Shown here one piece after another: positions 28,480 to 37,152 of a DNA stretch of 64,000 bases. A program made the translations under genes and the position numbers. Each line of letters opens with the position of its first letter. Within the stretch, counting starts at the first letter, position 1. The notes under the pieces are model-generated. The model made no database searches. It had not been told where the DNA came from and saw only the letters and a list, made by a program, of their open reading frames with translations. The stretch is from positions 229,249 to 293,248 of the forward strand of contig NZ_ATDP01000101.1 in the NCBI RefSeq assembly GCF_000445105.1, in the 5' to 3' direction. This DNA is from Sphingobium lactosutens DS20. Lineage in GTDB: Bacteria > Pseudomonadota > Alphaproteobacteria > Sphingomonadales > Sphingomonadaceae.

Positions 28480-30987
28480 TCAAATGTCCGGCAGCGACTG
28501 CGCCGCGAAGCCCCAGCCTTTCAGTTGGCCCGCCCGCTCGATCAACTGATCGGCGTCGCCTATGTCGAAAGGGTGCGCGTTCTTGAACTCGTCCAGTTCA
28601 TCCCAGGCGATCGGCACCGCGACGGGGGCACCGGCGCGCGCGCGGGCGGAAAAGGGCAGCACGGCCGTACTGCCCCGCTGGTTGCGGAGCCAGTCGATGA
28701 AGATGCGGTTCTTTCGCTTCGCCTTGCTCATGGTAGCCACAAAAGCATCTGGATCAGCGGTGCTGAGCGCCTGCGCGAAACGGGCGGAAAAATCCTTGTG
28801 GGCCTCCCAGTCGTGACCGGGTGTCAGCGGCACGACGACATGTACGCCCTTCCCCCCTGACATCATGGCAAAGGATATCAGCCCGAGATCTTCCAGCGCG
28901 CTGCGGATATGGCGAGCGGCATCGCGAACCCGTCCGAAATCCATCCCTTCGTCGGGGTCCAGGTCAAAGATCATGCGATCGGGCTGCTCCACCGCGTTCG
29001 CCCGGCTGCCCCAGCCATGAAATTCGATCGTTCCCATCTGCACGCAGGTCAAGAGGCCATCGGCGTCCTCGACATACAGATAATCTTCTGTGCCGCCGCC
29101 TTTTTCAGCGATGGGCACATGATGGACCGCCTTTCCGAATGCGCCACTGTCATGTTTCTGGAAAAAACATTTGCGCGCCCGGCCTTGGGGGCAGCGCACA
29201 AGACTGATCGGGCGATTGGCGGCAGAGGGCAGCATCAAGGGCGCGATACGGGCATAATAGTCGGCCAATTGTCCCTTTGTCTGACCGCTGTCGGGAAAGA
29301 TGACGCGATCGGCGCTGCTGATCTTCACGCCGATGGCGGCCTTGGGCGTAGTTGCAGGCTTTTCCGGCGTGACATCCTTAGCTTTCTTATCCGTCCGCAG
29401 CCCCAGGAAGCTGGCATGGCGAACGCGCCCTTCACCGGTGAATTCGGCAAAGGCGATTTCCGCGACGAGCCTGGGCTTGATCCAGCGTGCGCCGCGCGCA
29501 TCGCCCTTGGGCACGTCCAACGGCGGCTTTTCAACGGCAAGCGGCGTCATTTCTTCGGCCAGATCGTACATCATATCGGCGTTGAAACCCGTGCCGACCT
29601 TGCCCTTGTAGACGAGGGCGCGTCCCTCCTTCTGGGCCAGCAGCAGGGATCGGAAGGGCCGACCCTTGGCGTCGCTTTCGATCCAGCCGACTATGACGAA
29701 TTCCTGCCGCCGCGTGCATTTGACCTTGACCCAGCTGCGCGTGCGCCCGGATCGGTAGGGCGCATCGACCCGCTTGGCGATAATGCCTTCCTGATGCGCA
29801 TCGCACATGGAGCGGTAGAGTTTTTCGCCAGCGCCTATGACATGGTCAGCGACATGGACAGGTGGCGCAGCATCGTGCAGCAGCGCCTCCAGCCGCTCCT
29901 TCCGCTCGATCGTCGACAGGGGCCGCAGGTCCATGCCGTCGAGCGAGAGAAGGTCGAAGGCGAAGAGGTTGAGCGGCGCATCCTCCTGCTCCGCGCCATG
30001 ACCGCGCTTGAGCACGGCTTGTAGCGCGGAAAAGCTGGGGTTGCCGTCCGCGCCAAAGGCGACAATTTCGCCGTCGATAAGGGCTGGCGGCAGTTCAAGC
30101 GCAGCCAGATTGCGCACCAGGGCGGGAAATTTCTCGGTCCAATCAAGGCCGTTGCGGGTGAAGACCCGTACCTTCTCCCCCGCGACAGAGATTAATGCCC
30201 GATAGCCGTCAAATTTGATTTCATGAAGCCAGTCATTGCCGGTCGGCACATCGTCGACCAGCGTGGCCAATTGCGGGGCGACAAAGGCCGGGGGTCGCGG
30301 GGCCCTTCGCTTCGTCTTGCGTTTGACGTCGGCGTTGTGATCCCGCGCCGATTGCATCGACTTGGCAAAGTCGTCCTTCTTGGCGCCGGCGAGCGAGTGG
30401 CTCGCCTGTTTGTCCGCCGCGATTTCGGCCATTGATCGGCCGGTGAGGACACTTGTCAGCGCCTTTTCCACCAAGGCTTCGGACGGACCGGCGGCATCAT
30501 CCTCGACCTTGCGGAGCAGCCAGTTTTCGCGCTTTTCGCCGGGGCGCCCTTTCATCCGAACGAGCAGCCATTCCCCCTTCATCCGCTCTCCATGAAGGAT
30601 GACATGCAAATGCCCCTTGTCGAGGTCCTTGGCGCTTTTGCCCGGCACCGGTTCCCAGCGTCCCCGGTCCCAGAGCATCACCGTGCCGCCCCCATATTCT
30701 CCCTTGGGGATAACGCCTTCGAAATCCCCATAGTCGAGCGGATGGTCCTCGGTGCGCACGGCAAGCCGCTTATCGGCAGGGTCCAGGCTCGGCCCCTTGG
30801 TAACGGCCCAGCTTTTGAGGACGCCGTCTATTTCGAGACGGAAGTCCCAGTGGAGACGTGTGGCGGCATGTTTCTGAACGACGAAGCTATTGCCGGACCT
30901 TTTGGCGACCGCGCCTTTGGGTTCGCGCGTGCGCCTGAAATCGCGCTTGGCATTATAGGTTGCGAGCGGGTCCTTGGCACGCGTCAC
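28480..30987 (-). CDS. ligD: ATP-dependent DNA ligase D (PE-Lig-Pol)
   Basis: Multifunctional non-homologous end-joining ligase, 835 aa. Domain order is 3'-phosphoesterase (about 1-200, with His40, His46 and Asp48 in KHAATRLHWDFRLEIDG), ATP-dependent ligase (about 230-540, nucleophile Lys258 in EIKFDGYR), and primase/polymerase (about 560-835, catalytic Asp pair in FDLDPDEGMDF). All three active sites appear intact. It begins with GTG overlapping the stop of the MgtC-like gene (GTGA), placing Ku, MgtC-like and LigD in one operon. It repairs double-strand breaks with Ku by processing and sealing ends. This PE-Lig-Pol order is the one known from Pseudomonas-type LigD. Confidence 0.95.
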   Translation of the reverse strand: MTRAKDPLATYNAKRDFRRTREPKGAVAKRSGNSFVVQKHAATRLHWDFRLEIDGVLKSWAVTKGPSLDPADKRLAVRTEDHPLDYGDFEGVIPKGEYGGGTVMLWDRGRWEPVPGKSAKDLDKGHLHVILHGERMKGEWLLVRMKGRPGEKRENWLLRKVEDDAAGPSEALVEKALTSVLTGRSMAEIAADKQASHSLAGAKKDDFAKSMQSARDHNADVKRKTKRRAPRPPAFVAPQLATLVDDVPTGNDWLHEIKFDGYRALISVAGEKVRVFTRNGLDWTEKFPALVRNLAALELPPALIDGEIVAFGADGNPSFSALQAVLKRGHGAEQEDAPLNLFAFDLLSLDGMDLRPLSTIERKERLEALLHDAAPPVHVADHVIGAGEKLYRSMCDAHQEGIIAKRVDAPYRSGRTRSWVKVKCTRRQEFVIVGWIESDAKGRPFRSLLLAQKEGRALVYKGKVGTGFNADMMYDLAEEMTPLAVEKPPLDVPKGDARGARWIKPRLVAEIAFAEFTGEGRVRHASFLGLRTDKKAKDVTPEKPATTPKAAIGVKISSADRVIFPDSGQTKGQLADYYARIAPLMLPSAANRPISLVRCPQGRARKCFFQKHDSGAFGKAVHHVPIAEKGGGTEDYLYVEDADGLLTCVQMGTIEFHGWGSRANAVEQPDRMIFDLDPDEGMDFGRVRDAARHIRSALEDLGLISFAMMSGGKGVHVVVPLTPGHDWEAHKDFSARFAQALSTADPDAFVATMSKAKRKNRIFIDWLRNQRGSTAVLPFSARARAGAPVAVPIAWDELDEFKNAHPFDIGDADQLIERAGQLKGWGFAAQSLPDI

Positions 30988-31463
30988 CGGTCATCCCCCC
31001 GACGAACCTTTTTGAGCCAATGATCCTCGGCAACGCCGAGCAATGTCAGCATCACCACCGCCACGATCGCTGCGCTGATGACGAGCGGCCATTGCCCCGC
31101 GCCGCAGGCAATGCCGATCATCGCGGCTAGCCAGATATGGGCTGCTGTCGTCAGGTTCTTGACTTCGCCGCGATTGAACACGATCAGCCCCGCCGCGATG
31201 ATCCCGGTAAAGGCTGCGGACGCCTCAAAGATGCGCAGCGGATCGATATTGCCGTCGAGGCCGAGTTGATTATGGAGTGCGATCGCACTGATCGTCATCA
31301 GCGCACAGGTGAAACATAATATGCCGTGGGTGCGCAGACCGGCGGCGTGCCCGCGCAATTCCCGATCGAGGCCAAGCAGCAGACCCAAGAAAGCCGCAGC
31401 GCCCAGGCGCAACAGGATCGGACCATCGATCATGTGCAAGGGCGTGGCGGCATTCAGTATCAT
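30984..31463 (-). CDS. MgtC/SapB-family membrane protein
   Basis: A 159-aa integral membrane protein with about four to five hydrophobic helices. The family N-terminal block is LLRLGAAAFLGLLLGLDRELRGHAAGLRTHG (given as two parts here: LLRLGAAAFLGLLLGLDREL and RGHAAGLRTHG), which is the MgtC/SapB signature. It starts 4 nt after the Ku stop and its own stop overlaps the LigD GTG. MgtC-like proteins are linked to growth in low magnesium and to inhibition of F-type ATP synthase in pathogens, but most family members are uncharacterised. Its position inside the end-joining operon is odd. A start at Met11 (MIDGPILLRL) is also possible. Confidence 0.85.
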   Translation of the reverse strand: MILNAATPLHMIDGPILLRLGAAAFLGLLLGLDRELRGHAAGLRTHGILCFTCALMTISAIALHNQLGLDGNIDPLRIFEASAAFTGIIAAGLIVFNRGEVKNLTTAAHIWLAAMIGIACGAGQWPLVISAAIVAVVMLTLLGVAEDHWLKKVRRGDDR

Positions 31464-31467
31464 GGGG

Positions 31468-32364
31468 TCAGGCGCTCTTCTTGCGGGCGGTGGTGGCGCG
31501 GCTGCGCGAGGGCTTTGATTTGGCCGTGCTTCGCGATGTCGCTTTCTTGGTCGCGCTTTTCCTGGAAGATTCGCCGCCGTCCCCCACCGATTTTTTGAGC
31601 GCGGCCATCAGGTCGATGACATTGCCGCCCCGCGACGGGGCGTCTTCCTCGACATCTTCGATCACGCGCTTGCCCTTGGCCTTCTTTTTCTTTTCGATCA
31701 GCTGATGCAGCGCATCGACATAGCGGTCGTGAAATTCCTCCGGCTTGAAGGGTCCGGTCTTCTTTTCGATGATGGTGGTCGCCAGGTCGAGCAGGTCGGC
31801 ATCCGCCTCCGTGTCGGGAAGGCTGCGGAAATAGGTTTGCGCGCGCGTCACCTCATCGGCGTAGCGAAGCACTTCGAGCACAAGACCACGTCCGCAGGGC
31901 TTAAGTGAAACGAGTTGCTCGCGGCCGCGCACCGACAATTGGCCCAAGCCCACTTTCTTGGTGCGGCGCAGGGCATCGCGCAGCACCGCATAGGCCTCCT
32001 CCGCCAGGTCATCGGCGGGTAGCACGAAATAGGGCTTTTCATAATAGAGCACGTCGATGGCGTCGGCTTCGACGAACTGGACAAGTTCCAGCGTCTTGCG
32101 GCTTTCGATCTTCACCGCTTCAATCTCATCCTGCTGCAACAGGACATAATTGCCCTTGGACAGTTCATAGCCCTTGAGGATTTCATCGGGGTCGACCGGC
32201 CCGACGCCGGTCACGACCTTCTCATATTTGATGGGCTTGCCGCTTGGCTCGTGGATCTGGCGGAAGGAGACCGCAGCGCCGGACTTGGTGGCGGGATAGA
32301 TTTCCACCGGTATGGAAACGAGGGCCAGCCGAATCTGACCCTGCCAATATGCACGTGCTGCCAT
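31468..32364 (-). CDS. ku: Non-homologous end-joining protein Ku
   Basis: Bacterial Ku, a ring-shaped DNA-end-binding homodimer that recruits LigD. The N-terminus MAARAYWQGQIRLALVSIPV and the blocks YYEKPYFVLPAD and LVLEVLRYADEV are family hallmarks. The last 60 residues are a Lys/Arg/Ser/Thr-rich basic tail (ATKKATSRSTAKSKPSRSR) typical of proteins that also bind DNA or interact with LigD through the tail. GGAGG lies 6 nt before the ATG, a strong site. It is the first gene of the Ku, MgtC-like, LigD operon. Length 298 aa. The 113-nt gap upstream to the PHP gene stop holds no convincing promoter element that I can name. Confidence 0.95.
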   Translation of the reverse strand: MAARAYWQGQIRLALVSIPVEIYPATKSGAAVSFRQIHEPSGKPIKYEKVVTGVGPVDPDEILKGYELSKGNYVLLQQDEIEAVKIESRKTLELVQFVEADAIDVLYYEKPYFVLPADDLAEEAYAVLRDALRRTKKVGLGQLSVRGREQLVSLKPCGRGLVLEVLRYADEVTRAQTYFRSLPDTEADADLLDLATTIIEKKTGPFKPEEFHDRYVDALHQLIEKKKKAKGKRVIEDVEEDAPSRGGNVIDLMAALKKSVGDGGESSRKSATKKATSRSTAKSKPSRSRATTARKKSA

Positions 32365-32477
32365 GCGAAACCTCCGCGGGAACAGCGCGCGGCCTCATTG
32401 AAAGTTCCGATAGCAGAACGAACCGGCAGATGGCTTGGCGCGCTGTCCGAAGTTTAGCGAAGAAGGACTAAGTGGGG

Positions 32478-33959
32478 TTAATCCCCGACGGGCTGCGTTG
32501 GCGACGCTCTGGCTGCTGGGACCGATTGCCTCATGCTCAGATAGACGGGATTGCCGTAGAACCACAAATCTTGCCACGGATTTTCGCCGGCGACATCGGG
32601 GCTGGGCTCCCCTTCCGTCCTGTTCGTGCCGCGAACGCGAATATAGCCCGGTCGGTCCGGTGCTTTCATATGATGCTCCATTACGAGAAAGGCCCCATCA
32701 TGGCGCCAGTCCCGGGCGGTGAAGCGGCGCACGACATGCGTGGTCGGATTATGCTCTGCGCTGGGCGCCCCCACCACGCCGGAGATAAGGTCGACATGAT
32801 CGAGCACCGGAATGTCGCCACCCCCATTGGCGCTTTGGGCAGGGCGAACCCAGATGATGACATGCATATCCTCCCCCGGTCGCACATCCAGCGTCTCGCC
32901 CGTCGACGCAGAGCGCCCCGGAGCATCGCTGGCGGCGACGCTGACATTCAGTCGGTCGATAAGGTCGCCGGTGACGGCAAAGACCCGCCCCTGGCGCAAG
33001 CCGCCAAGGATGTCCGCCGCGTCCGGTGCCGCAAAAACCCAGGTCTTTGCATATTCGCCCGGCCAGAAATCGGCGCCGCCCTCGCTCCAGTGACCATGGG
33101 AATCCGATGTGGCGGTGATCGTCCAGTGCAGCCCCTGCCCCAACAGCCCGTCCCATGCGCCGCCAAGGGTTGCCACCATCTGATCGAAACCGCCCATGGT
33201 TGGATATCCCCCATAGAGGCCCCGTGAACCATGTGCGTTATCGAGGCCGGGCTTGGGCCGGGCGGCCTGATGGCCGGGCGCGCCCTCCATGCCGATCGCG
33301 ATGTCGGGCGCAGTGGCGTGCCAGAGCCGGAATTCGTCCGGCGCATGCAGACCCCATTTGCCCCTGCCTGTCGCGGTGCGAGAGGGATGATTGGCGATCA
33401 GCACGGGCTTTTCCGGCAAGCCATTCATGTAGCGCAGCGCGGCGATCATGCGCGGTTTTTGATCGCGCGCCGGATCGGCCGGAAAGGCGTCGCGCTCAGC
33501 AAAGCGCGATTCCAGGTCGCGCAGCATGTCTCGTTCGGCCGGACCATGAGGTAGGATGAGGCTGGCATGCTCACCGCCCGGAACGTCAAATTCCATGCCA
33601 TAGAAGAGAATGAGATGGGGTTGAGCCTGGCGCGCCGCCACGACGTCCGGCCAGGCGCGCGCATGATTGAGCGCGGAATGGTTCGGCCCGCCATGGTCGG
33701 TCGCCACCATCCAGTCCAGCCCGAAGTGCCGGGCCTTCTGCGCATTGAGAAGGATGCTGTGCCGGGAATCACCACCGATGATGGGGTCAGGCGCATGATC
33801 GGGGCGGTCGGGATCGATCCGATAGCGCGCGCTGTACACGCTATGGACATGATGGTCGCCGGCCAGCCAGCGACGTTCGGCCACCGGCTGGGCGGACGCT
33901 GTCGAGAGGGACGTCAGCCCCAAGGCAAGCGCATAGGCGAGCAGCGATCGCAGCATCAT
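32478..33959 (-). CDS. CehA/McbA-like PHP-domain metallohydrolase, exported
   Basis: Predicted periplasmic hydrolase. A signal peptide (LLAYALALGLTSLSTASAQP) precedes a PHP domain starting WLAGDHHVHSVYS, whose His-X-His is a metal-binding hallmark, then VATDHGGPNHS, IANHPSR and TATSDSHGHW. This layout matches CehA/McbA-type PHP proteins, some of which hydrolyse carbamates such as carbaryl, though many members have unknown substrates. AAGGAG lies about 9 nt before the ATG. It is the last gene of a FecI-FecR-TBDR-hydrolase run, so it probably acts on the ligand brought in by that receptor. Residues 350-480 form a C-terminal beta-rich region. Length 493 aa. Confidence 0.82.
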   Translation of the reverse strand: MMLRSLLAYALALGLTSLSTASAQPVAERRWLAGDHHVHSVYSARYRIDPDRPDHAPDPIIGGDSRHSILLNAQKARHFGLDWMVATDHGGPNHSALNHARAWPDVVAARQAQPHLILFYGMEFDVPGGEHASLILPHGPAERDMLRDLESRFAERDAFPADPARDQKPRMIAALRYMNGLPEKPVLIANHPSRTATGRGKWGLHAPDEFRLWHATAPDIAIGMEGAPGHQAARPKPGLDNAHGSRGLYGGYPTMGGFDQMVATLGGAWDGLLGQGLHWTITATSDSHGHWSEGGADFWPGEYAKTWVFAAPDAADILGGLRQGRVFAVTGDLIDRLNVSVAASDAPGRSASTGETLDVRPGEDMHVIIWVRPAQSANGGGDIPVLDHVDLISGVVGAPSAEHNPTTHVVRRFTARDWRHDGAFLVMEHHMKAPDRPGYIRVRGTNRTEGEPSPDVAGENPWQDLWFYGNPVYLSMRQSVPAARASPTQPVGD

Positions 33960-33984
33960 CTGTTAAAATCTCCTTCGCCTTCAC

Positions 33985-34014
33985 GCGGCCCCGGCGATTT
34001 GATGCCGGGGCCGC
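33985..34014 (-). terminator. Intercistronic GC-rich hairpin after the STN-type TBDR
   Basis: GCGGCCCCGGC and GCCGGGGCCGC form a perfect 11-bp stem with an 8-nt loop, just after the TBDR stop and before the ribosome site of the PHP gene on the minus strand. No U-run follows. As at 17013-17038, it lies exactly at a receptor-enzyme junction. Confidence 0.55.
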
Positions 34015-34028
34015 ATGGGCAAGTCGCG

Positions 34029-37000
34029 TCAGAATTTCGCCCGCACACCCACATTCAGGGTGCGGCCGAACGTGTGGATTTCGCTGACCTCGGCTGCCGT
34101 TCCGGCATAGGACACCTGCCGCTCGTCAAGGATGTTCACCGCCTGGAGGAACAGTTCGACATTGGGCCGCAACTGGTAGCTTGCGCCCAGATCGACGATG
34201 CCAAAGCCCTTTTGATAATAGGCCACGACGTCTTCCGCTGTCGGCAGCGATGTCACATTCGCGCCCGAGTCCGTCATGTAGCTGCTGCGATAGGTGTAGC
34301 TGACATTGAACTCGAACGGCCCGGATTCAAAGAAGGGGGTGATCGAATAGCTGACGTCGGACACCCCCTGGATACCGGCCGACTGGGTTCCCACAGTCGA
34401 TGTATCGAGTTCCAGCTTCGTGGTGGCGAAGGTCGCGGTTGCGGTCACGCCAAGGCCGAAGGGCAATTTGTTGGTATAGCCAAATTCGATGCCGGTGATT
34501 GTCGCATCGCCCACATTGGTGGGCGTCGCCACCAATATGTCGACCGGCAGCGTCGATCCGTCGTTGACCGCAAAGGCCAAGGTGCGCGTTTCGAAGTCCG
34601 ATGCGATATAATCGCTGATGTCCTTGTGGAAGGCCGCAGCGGTGAAGGCCCCGAACCTGTCGAAATACCATTCGAACGACATGTCGAAGTTCCACGACGT
34701 ATAGGGTCGCAGATTGGGATTGCCGGCAGCGGCGGTGAGATTGAGGTCCGGGTCATCCAGCGCGGCTGCGCCCAGATTATAGATGTTCGTGACCGTCACG
34801 CTATTGGTGTTGATCGAATTGCGCAGTTCCGAAAGCGACGGCCGGGTCATGGTGCGCGCGACGCCAAGGCGCAGTTGCACATTGTCGGTGAACTTAAACG
34901 TCGCGTTCGCGCTGGGCAGGAATTCGGCATAGCTGGCGCGGGCGGTGACAGGCGTGACTTCGGTGGTCACGCCGCCTTCACCATCGGGGACCGGCGAAAT
35001 CGTCGTGCCGCGCACCTGCGTTTTGGTGCGAACATAGCGCAGGCCGATATTCCCGGTGACCGGCACGTCACCCACGACGGATTCAAAATCAAGACGTCCA
35101 TAGCCCGCCGAAATATCCTCATCGATACGATAGGAATTCTGGAGATCAGCGGCGGTCGGTTCCAGATCATAGGCATCGGGGCTGACGCCGTCATATTCGC
35201 TGCCCAGCGTGTAGGCCGTGTTGAACAACGACCAGTCGACATTGCTCCAGGGCTGGCGATTGACGATCGACTGGTCAAAGGCGTTGGACGGAACGGGATA
35301 TTGCAGAAAAGCGTCGGTCCGATCAAAACCATCGCGCAAGACAGTGCCACTGCGATCGCGGCGCTGATAGTCGCGGTACCGATCCGACAGCTGGCCGCCA
35401 AAATGCAATTTGGTGAAGCGAAATCCACCAAGACCAAAATCCAGGTCGCGCTTGACGTTGAGGACGAAACTCTTGTCCTCATCCACAGAATTGATCGGCC
35501 GCACCGCGAAGCTTTCGAACGGCATTGCAGAGGGATCGGTCAGATCAAGGTCGGAATAGAGCGAGGTGATCCGCTTGTCGCCAACGACATCATTGCTGAT
35601 GTCGAACGTCAGGTTGCCGCCCGCGCCGTTGGCGGTGCGATATTGAACGCGCTGGATCGGGGTATCGAGATCGCTGCGGGCCTTGGCATAGCTGACGCGC
35701 GGCTCGACCTGCCAGCCGCCCAGGTCGAGCTTCAGCTTGGCATTGAGTTGCAGATTTTCGTGCGATTGATCCATATATTCGCTGTAGTTGCGAATACGCG
35801 CGCCATTGATCGTACCCGCAACGAGCCGGCCATCCTCGACCACGGCGCTCGACACATCAAGGTTGGCGATCTGGCTGCCGATATAATAGCTCAGGCGCCG
35901 TTCGGTCACTTGATTGTTGAACTTGGAATATAGGCCGTCAATGTCGACTTCGACATTGGACGCGGGTCGCCATTGCATGCCCAGAACCGCGCTGATGCGC
36001 TCGCGATCCTCGGTTTCCAGATAGGGCTGAATATCACCGGGCGCGCGCAATGTGCCCAGCCCTTCGATATCGACGTCCTGCCAGCCAAAACGCAGCCGGT
36101 CGAACTGGACCTTGCGTTTGGAATAGGAGACGCCGGCCAGCACGCCGAACGTCTTGTCCGCATTGTGCCAGCCGGCCGACAGCGTGCCATTGGGGTTCAG
36201 CGTGTCGGTCCGCTCCTCATAGCCGCCATAGGCATTGGCCGCGACGAAGGAGTCGCGATCGAGCGGGTTGATGAGGCGGATATCAACGGTCGATCCGATG
36301 CCGCTTTCCACCAGGTCGGCGGTGGGCGACTTGATGACGACGATGCTGTCGATCAGGGTGGCGGGCAGCACCTGAAGCCGGAACTGGCGACCGGACTGGC
36401 CGGAATTGCGGATATTTTCATTATAGGCGAGCGGCATGCCGTCGAAGGTCACGGCTTGGAAGTTGGGGCCAAGCCCCCGCACACTGATGAACTGTCCTTC
36501 GCCCGCTTCGCGCACGATGGTGACGCCCGGCACGCGTTGCAGCGCCTCGGCAACGTTGAAGGCCGGCAGCTTGCCAATGTCGGCAGCGACGATTGCATCC
36601 GCGATCGAATCCGCGTTGCGCTTCACGTCCAGTGAGCGGCCGACACCGTCGGAAAAGCGTGCGGTGACGACGATATCGCTGCCCTCTGCCGTTATATCAG
36701 TCGCGCTTGCCGGCGTTTGAGCGGCCGCCGCCGACTGAGGGCGCACGATCAGCGCCCCCGCGCGATCCTGCACGATCGTCAGTCCGGTGCCGGCGGTGAG
36801 CCGGCGCAATGCGGTTTGCGCATCATAGACGCCCGACAGGGCCGGCGCGGTGAGGCCGGCCACGGCCGCGCGGGTGAAGAGGATGTCCTGGCCGCTTTGG
36901 CGTGCAAGCTGTTCGAGCGCACGATCCATCGGCTGCGCCGCGATGCTGACCTGCACGCGCCGATCCGCCTGCTGGGCCTGGCCGGCGGCCGGGATGGCGA

Positions 37001-37061
37001 TGGCGCAAAGGGTCAGGGCCAGCGCCGCCGATCGGCGGAGCTGCCGTTTGGAGTTGATCAT
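34029..37061 (-). CDS. TonB-dependent receptor with STN signalling domain
   Basis: Outer-membrane transducer-type receptor, about 1010 aa. The frame opens at 37247, but ATG 37061 (MINSKRQLRRSAALALTLCA) gives a clean signal peptide and has GGGGA about 10 nt before. After cleavage near AQA comes an STN domain (SIAAQPMDRALEQLARQSGQ, then LTAPALSGVYDAQTALRRL), a TonB-box-like SDIVVTARF, the plug (AADIGKLPAFNVAEALQRVPGV in parts) and a barrel ending LNVGVRAKF. The STN domain is what FecR-type anti-sigma regulators contact, and fecR and fecI lie directly upstream. The ligand is unknown; the downstream PHP hydrolase is the only clue. It is unlikely to be a heme receptor on these signs, but this is inference. 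Confidence 0.9.
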   Translation of the reverse strand: MINSKRQLRRSAALALTLCAIAIPAAGQAQQADRRVQVSIAAQPMDRALEQLARQSGQDILFTRAAVAGLTAPALSGVYDAQTALRRLTAGTGLTIVQDRAGALIVRPQSAAAAQTPASATDITAEGSDIVVTARFSDGVGRSLDVKRNADSIADAIVAADIGKLPAFNVAEALQRVPGVTIVREAGEGQFISVRGLGPNFQAVTFDGMPLAYNENIRNSGQSGRQFRLQVLPATLIDSIVVIKSPTADLVESGIGSTVDIRLINPLDRDSFVAANAYGGYEERTDTLNPNGTLSAGWHNADKTFGVLAGVSYSKRKVQFDRLRFGWQDVDIEGLGTLRAPGDIQPYLETEDRERISAVLGMQWRPASNVEVDIDGLYSKFNNQVTERRLSYYIGSQIANLDVSSAVVEDGRLVAGTINGARIRNYSEYMDQSHENLQLNAKLKLDLGGWQVEPRVSYAKARSDLDTPIQRVQYRTANGAGGNLTFDISNDVVGDKRITSLYSDLDLTDPSAMPFESFAVRPINSVDEDKSFVLNVKRDLDFGLGGFRFTKLHFGGQLSDRYRDYQRRDRSGTVLRDGFDRTDAFLQYPVPSNAFDQSIVNRQPWSNVDWSLFNTAYTLGSEYDGVSPDAYDLEPTAADLQNSYRIDEDISAGYGRLDFESVVGDVPVTGNIGLRYVRTKTQVRGTTISPVPDGEGGVTTEVTPVTARASYAEFLPSANATFKFTDNVQLRLGVARTMTRPSLSELRNSINTNSVTVTNIYNLGAAALDDPDLNLTAAAGNPNLRPYTSWNFDMSFEWYFDRFGAFTAAAFHKDISDYIASDFETRTLAFAVNDGSTLPVDILVATPTNVGDATITGIEFGYTNKLPFGLGVTATATFATTKLELDTSTVGTQSAGIQGVSDVSYSITPFFESGPFEFNVSYTYRSSYMTDSGANVTSLPTAEDVVAYYQKGFGIVDLGASYQLRPNVELFLQAVNILDERQVSYAGTAAEVSEIHTFGRTLNVGVRAKF

Positions 37062-37152
37062 GCAATATGTCCCCGTTCGGACGCTCCCCGCGAGCGCCTC
37101 TCCTCCCTCGTCGCCTGAGGTCGGAGATTCCCCACCTGATCGGGAAATTTTT

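Noticed and set aside
32365..32477. A GGAAC..GTT pair before ku that resembles an EcfG stress promoter on the minus strand
   Set aside because: The spacing is 20 nt instead of the usual 16-17, and it would place the start almost on the ribosome site, so it is not listed as a promoter.
33567..35933. A 788-codon + strand open frame opposite the PHP and STN-TBDR genes
   Set aside because: Its protein is low-complexity and has no family motifs. The opposite strand carries complete, motif-rich proteins.
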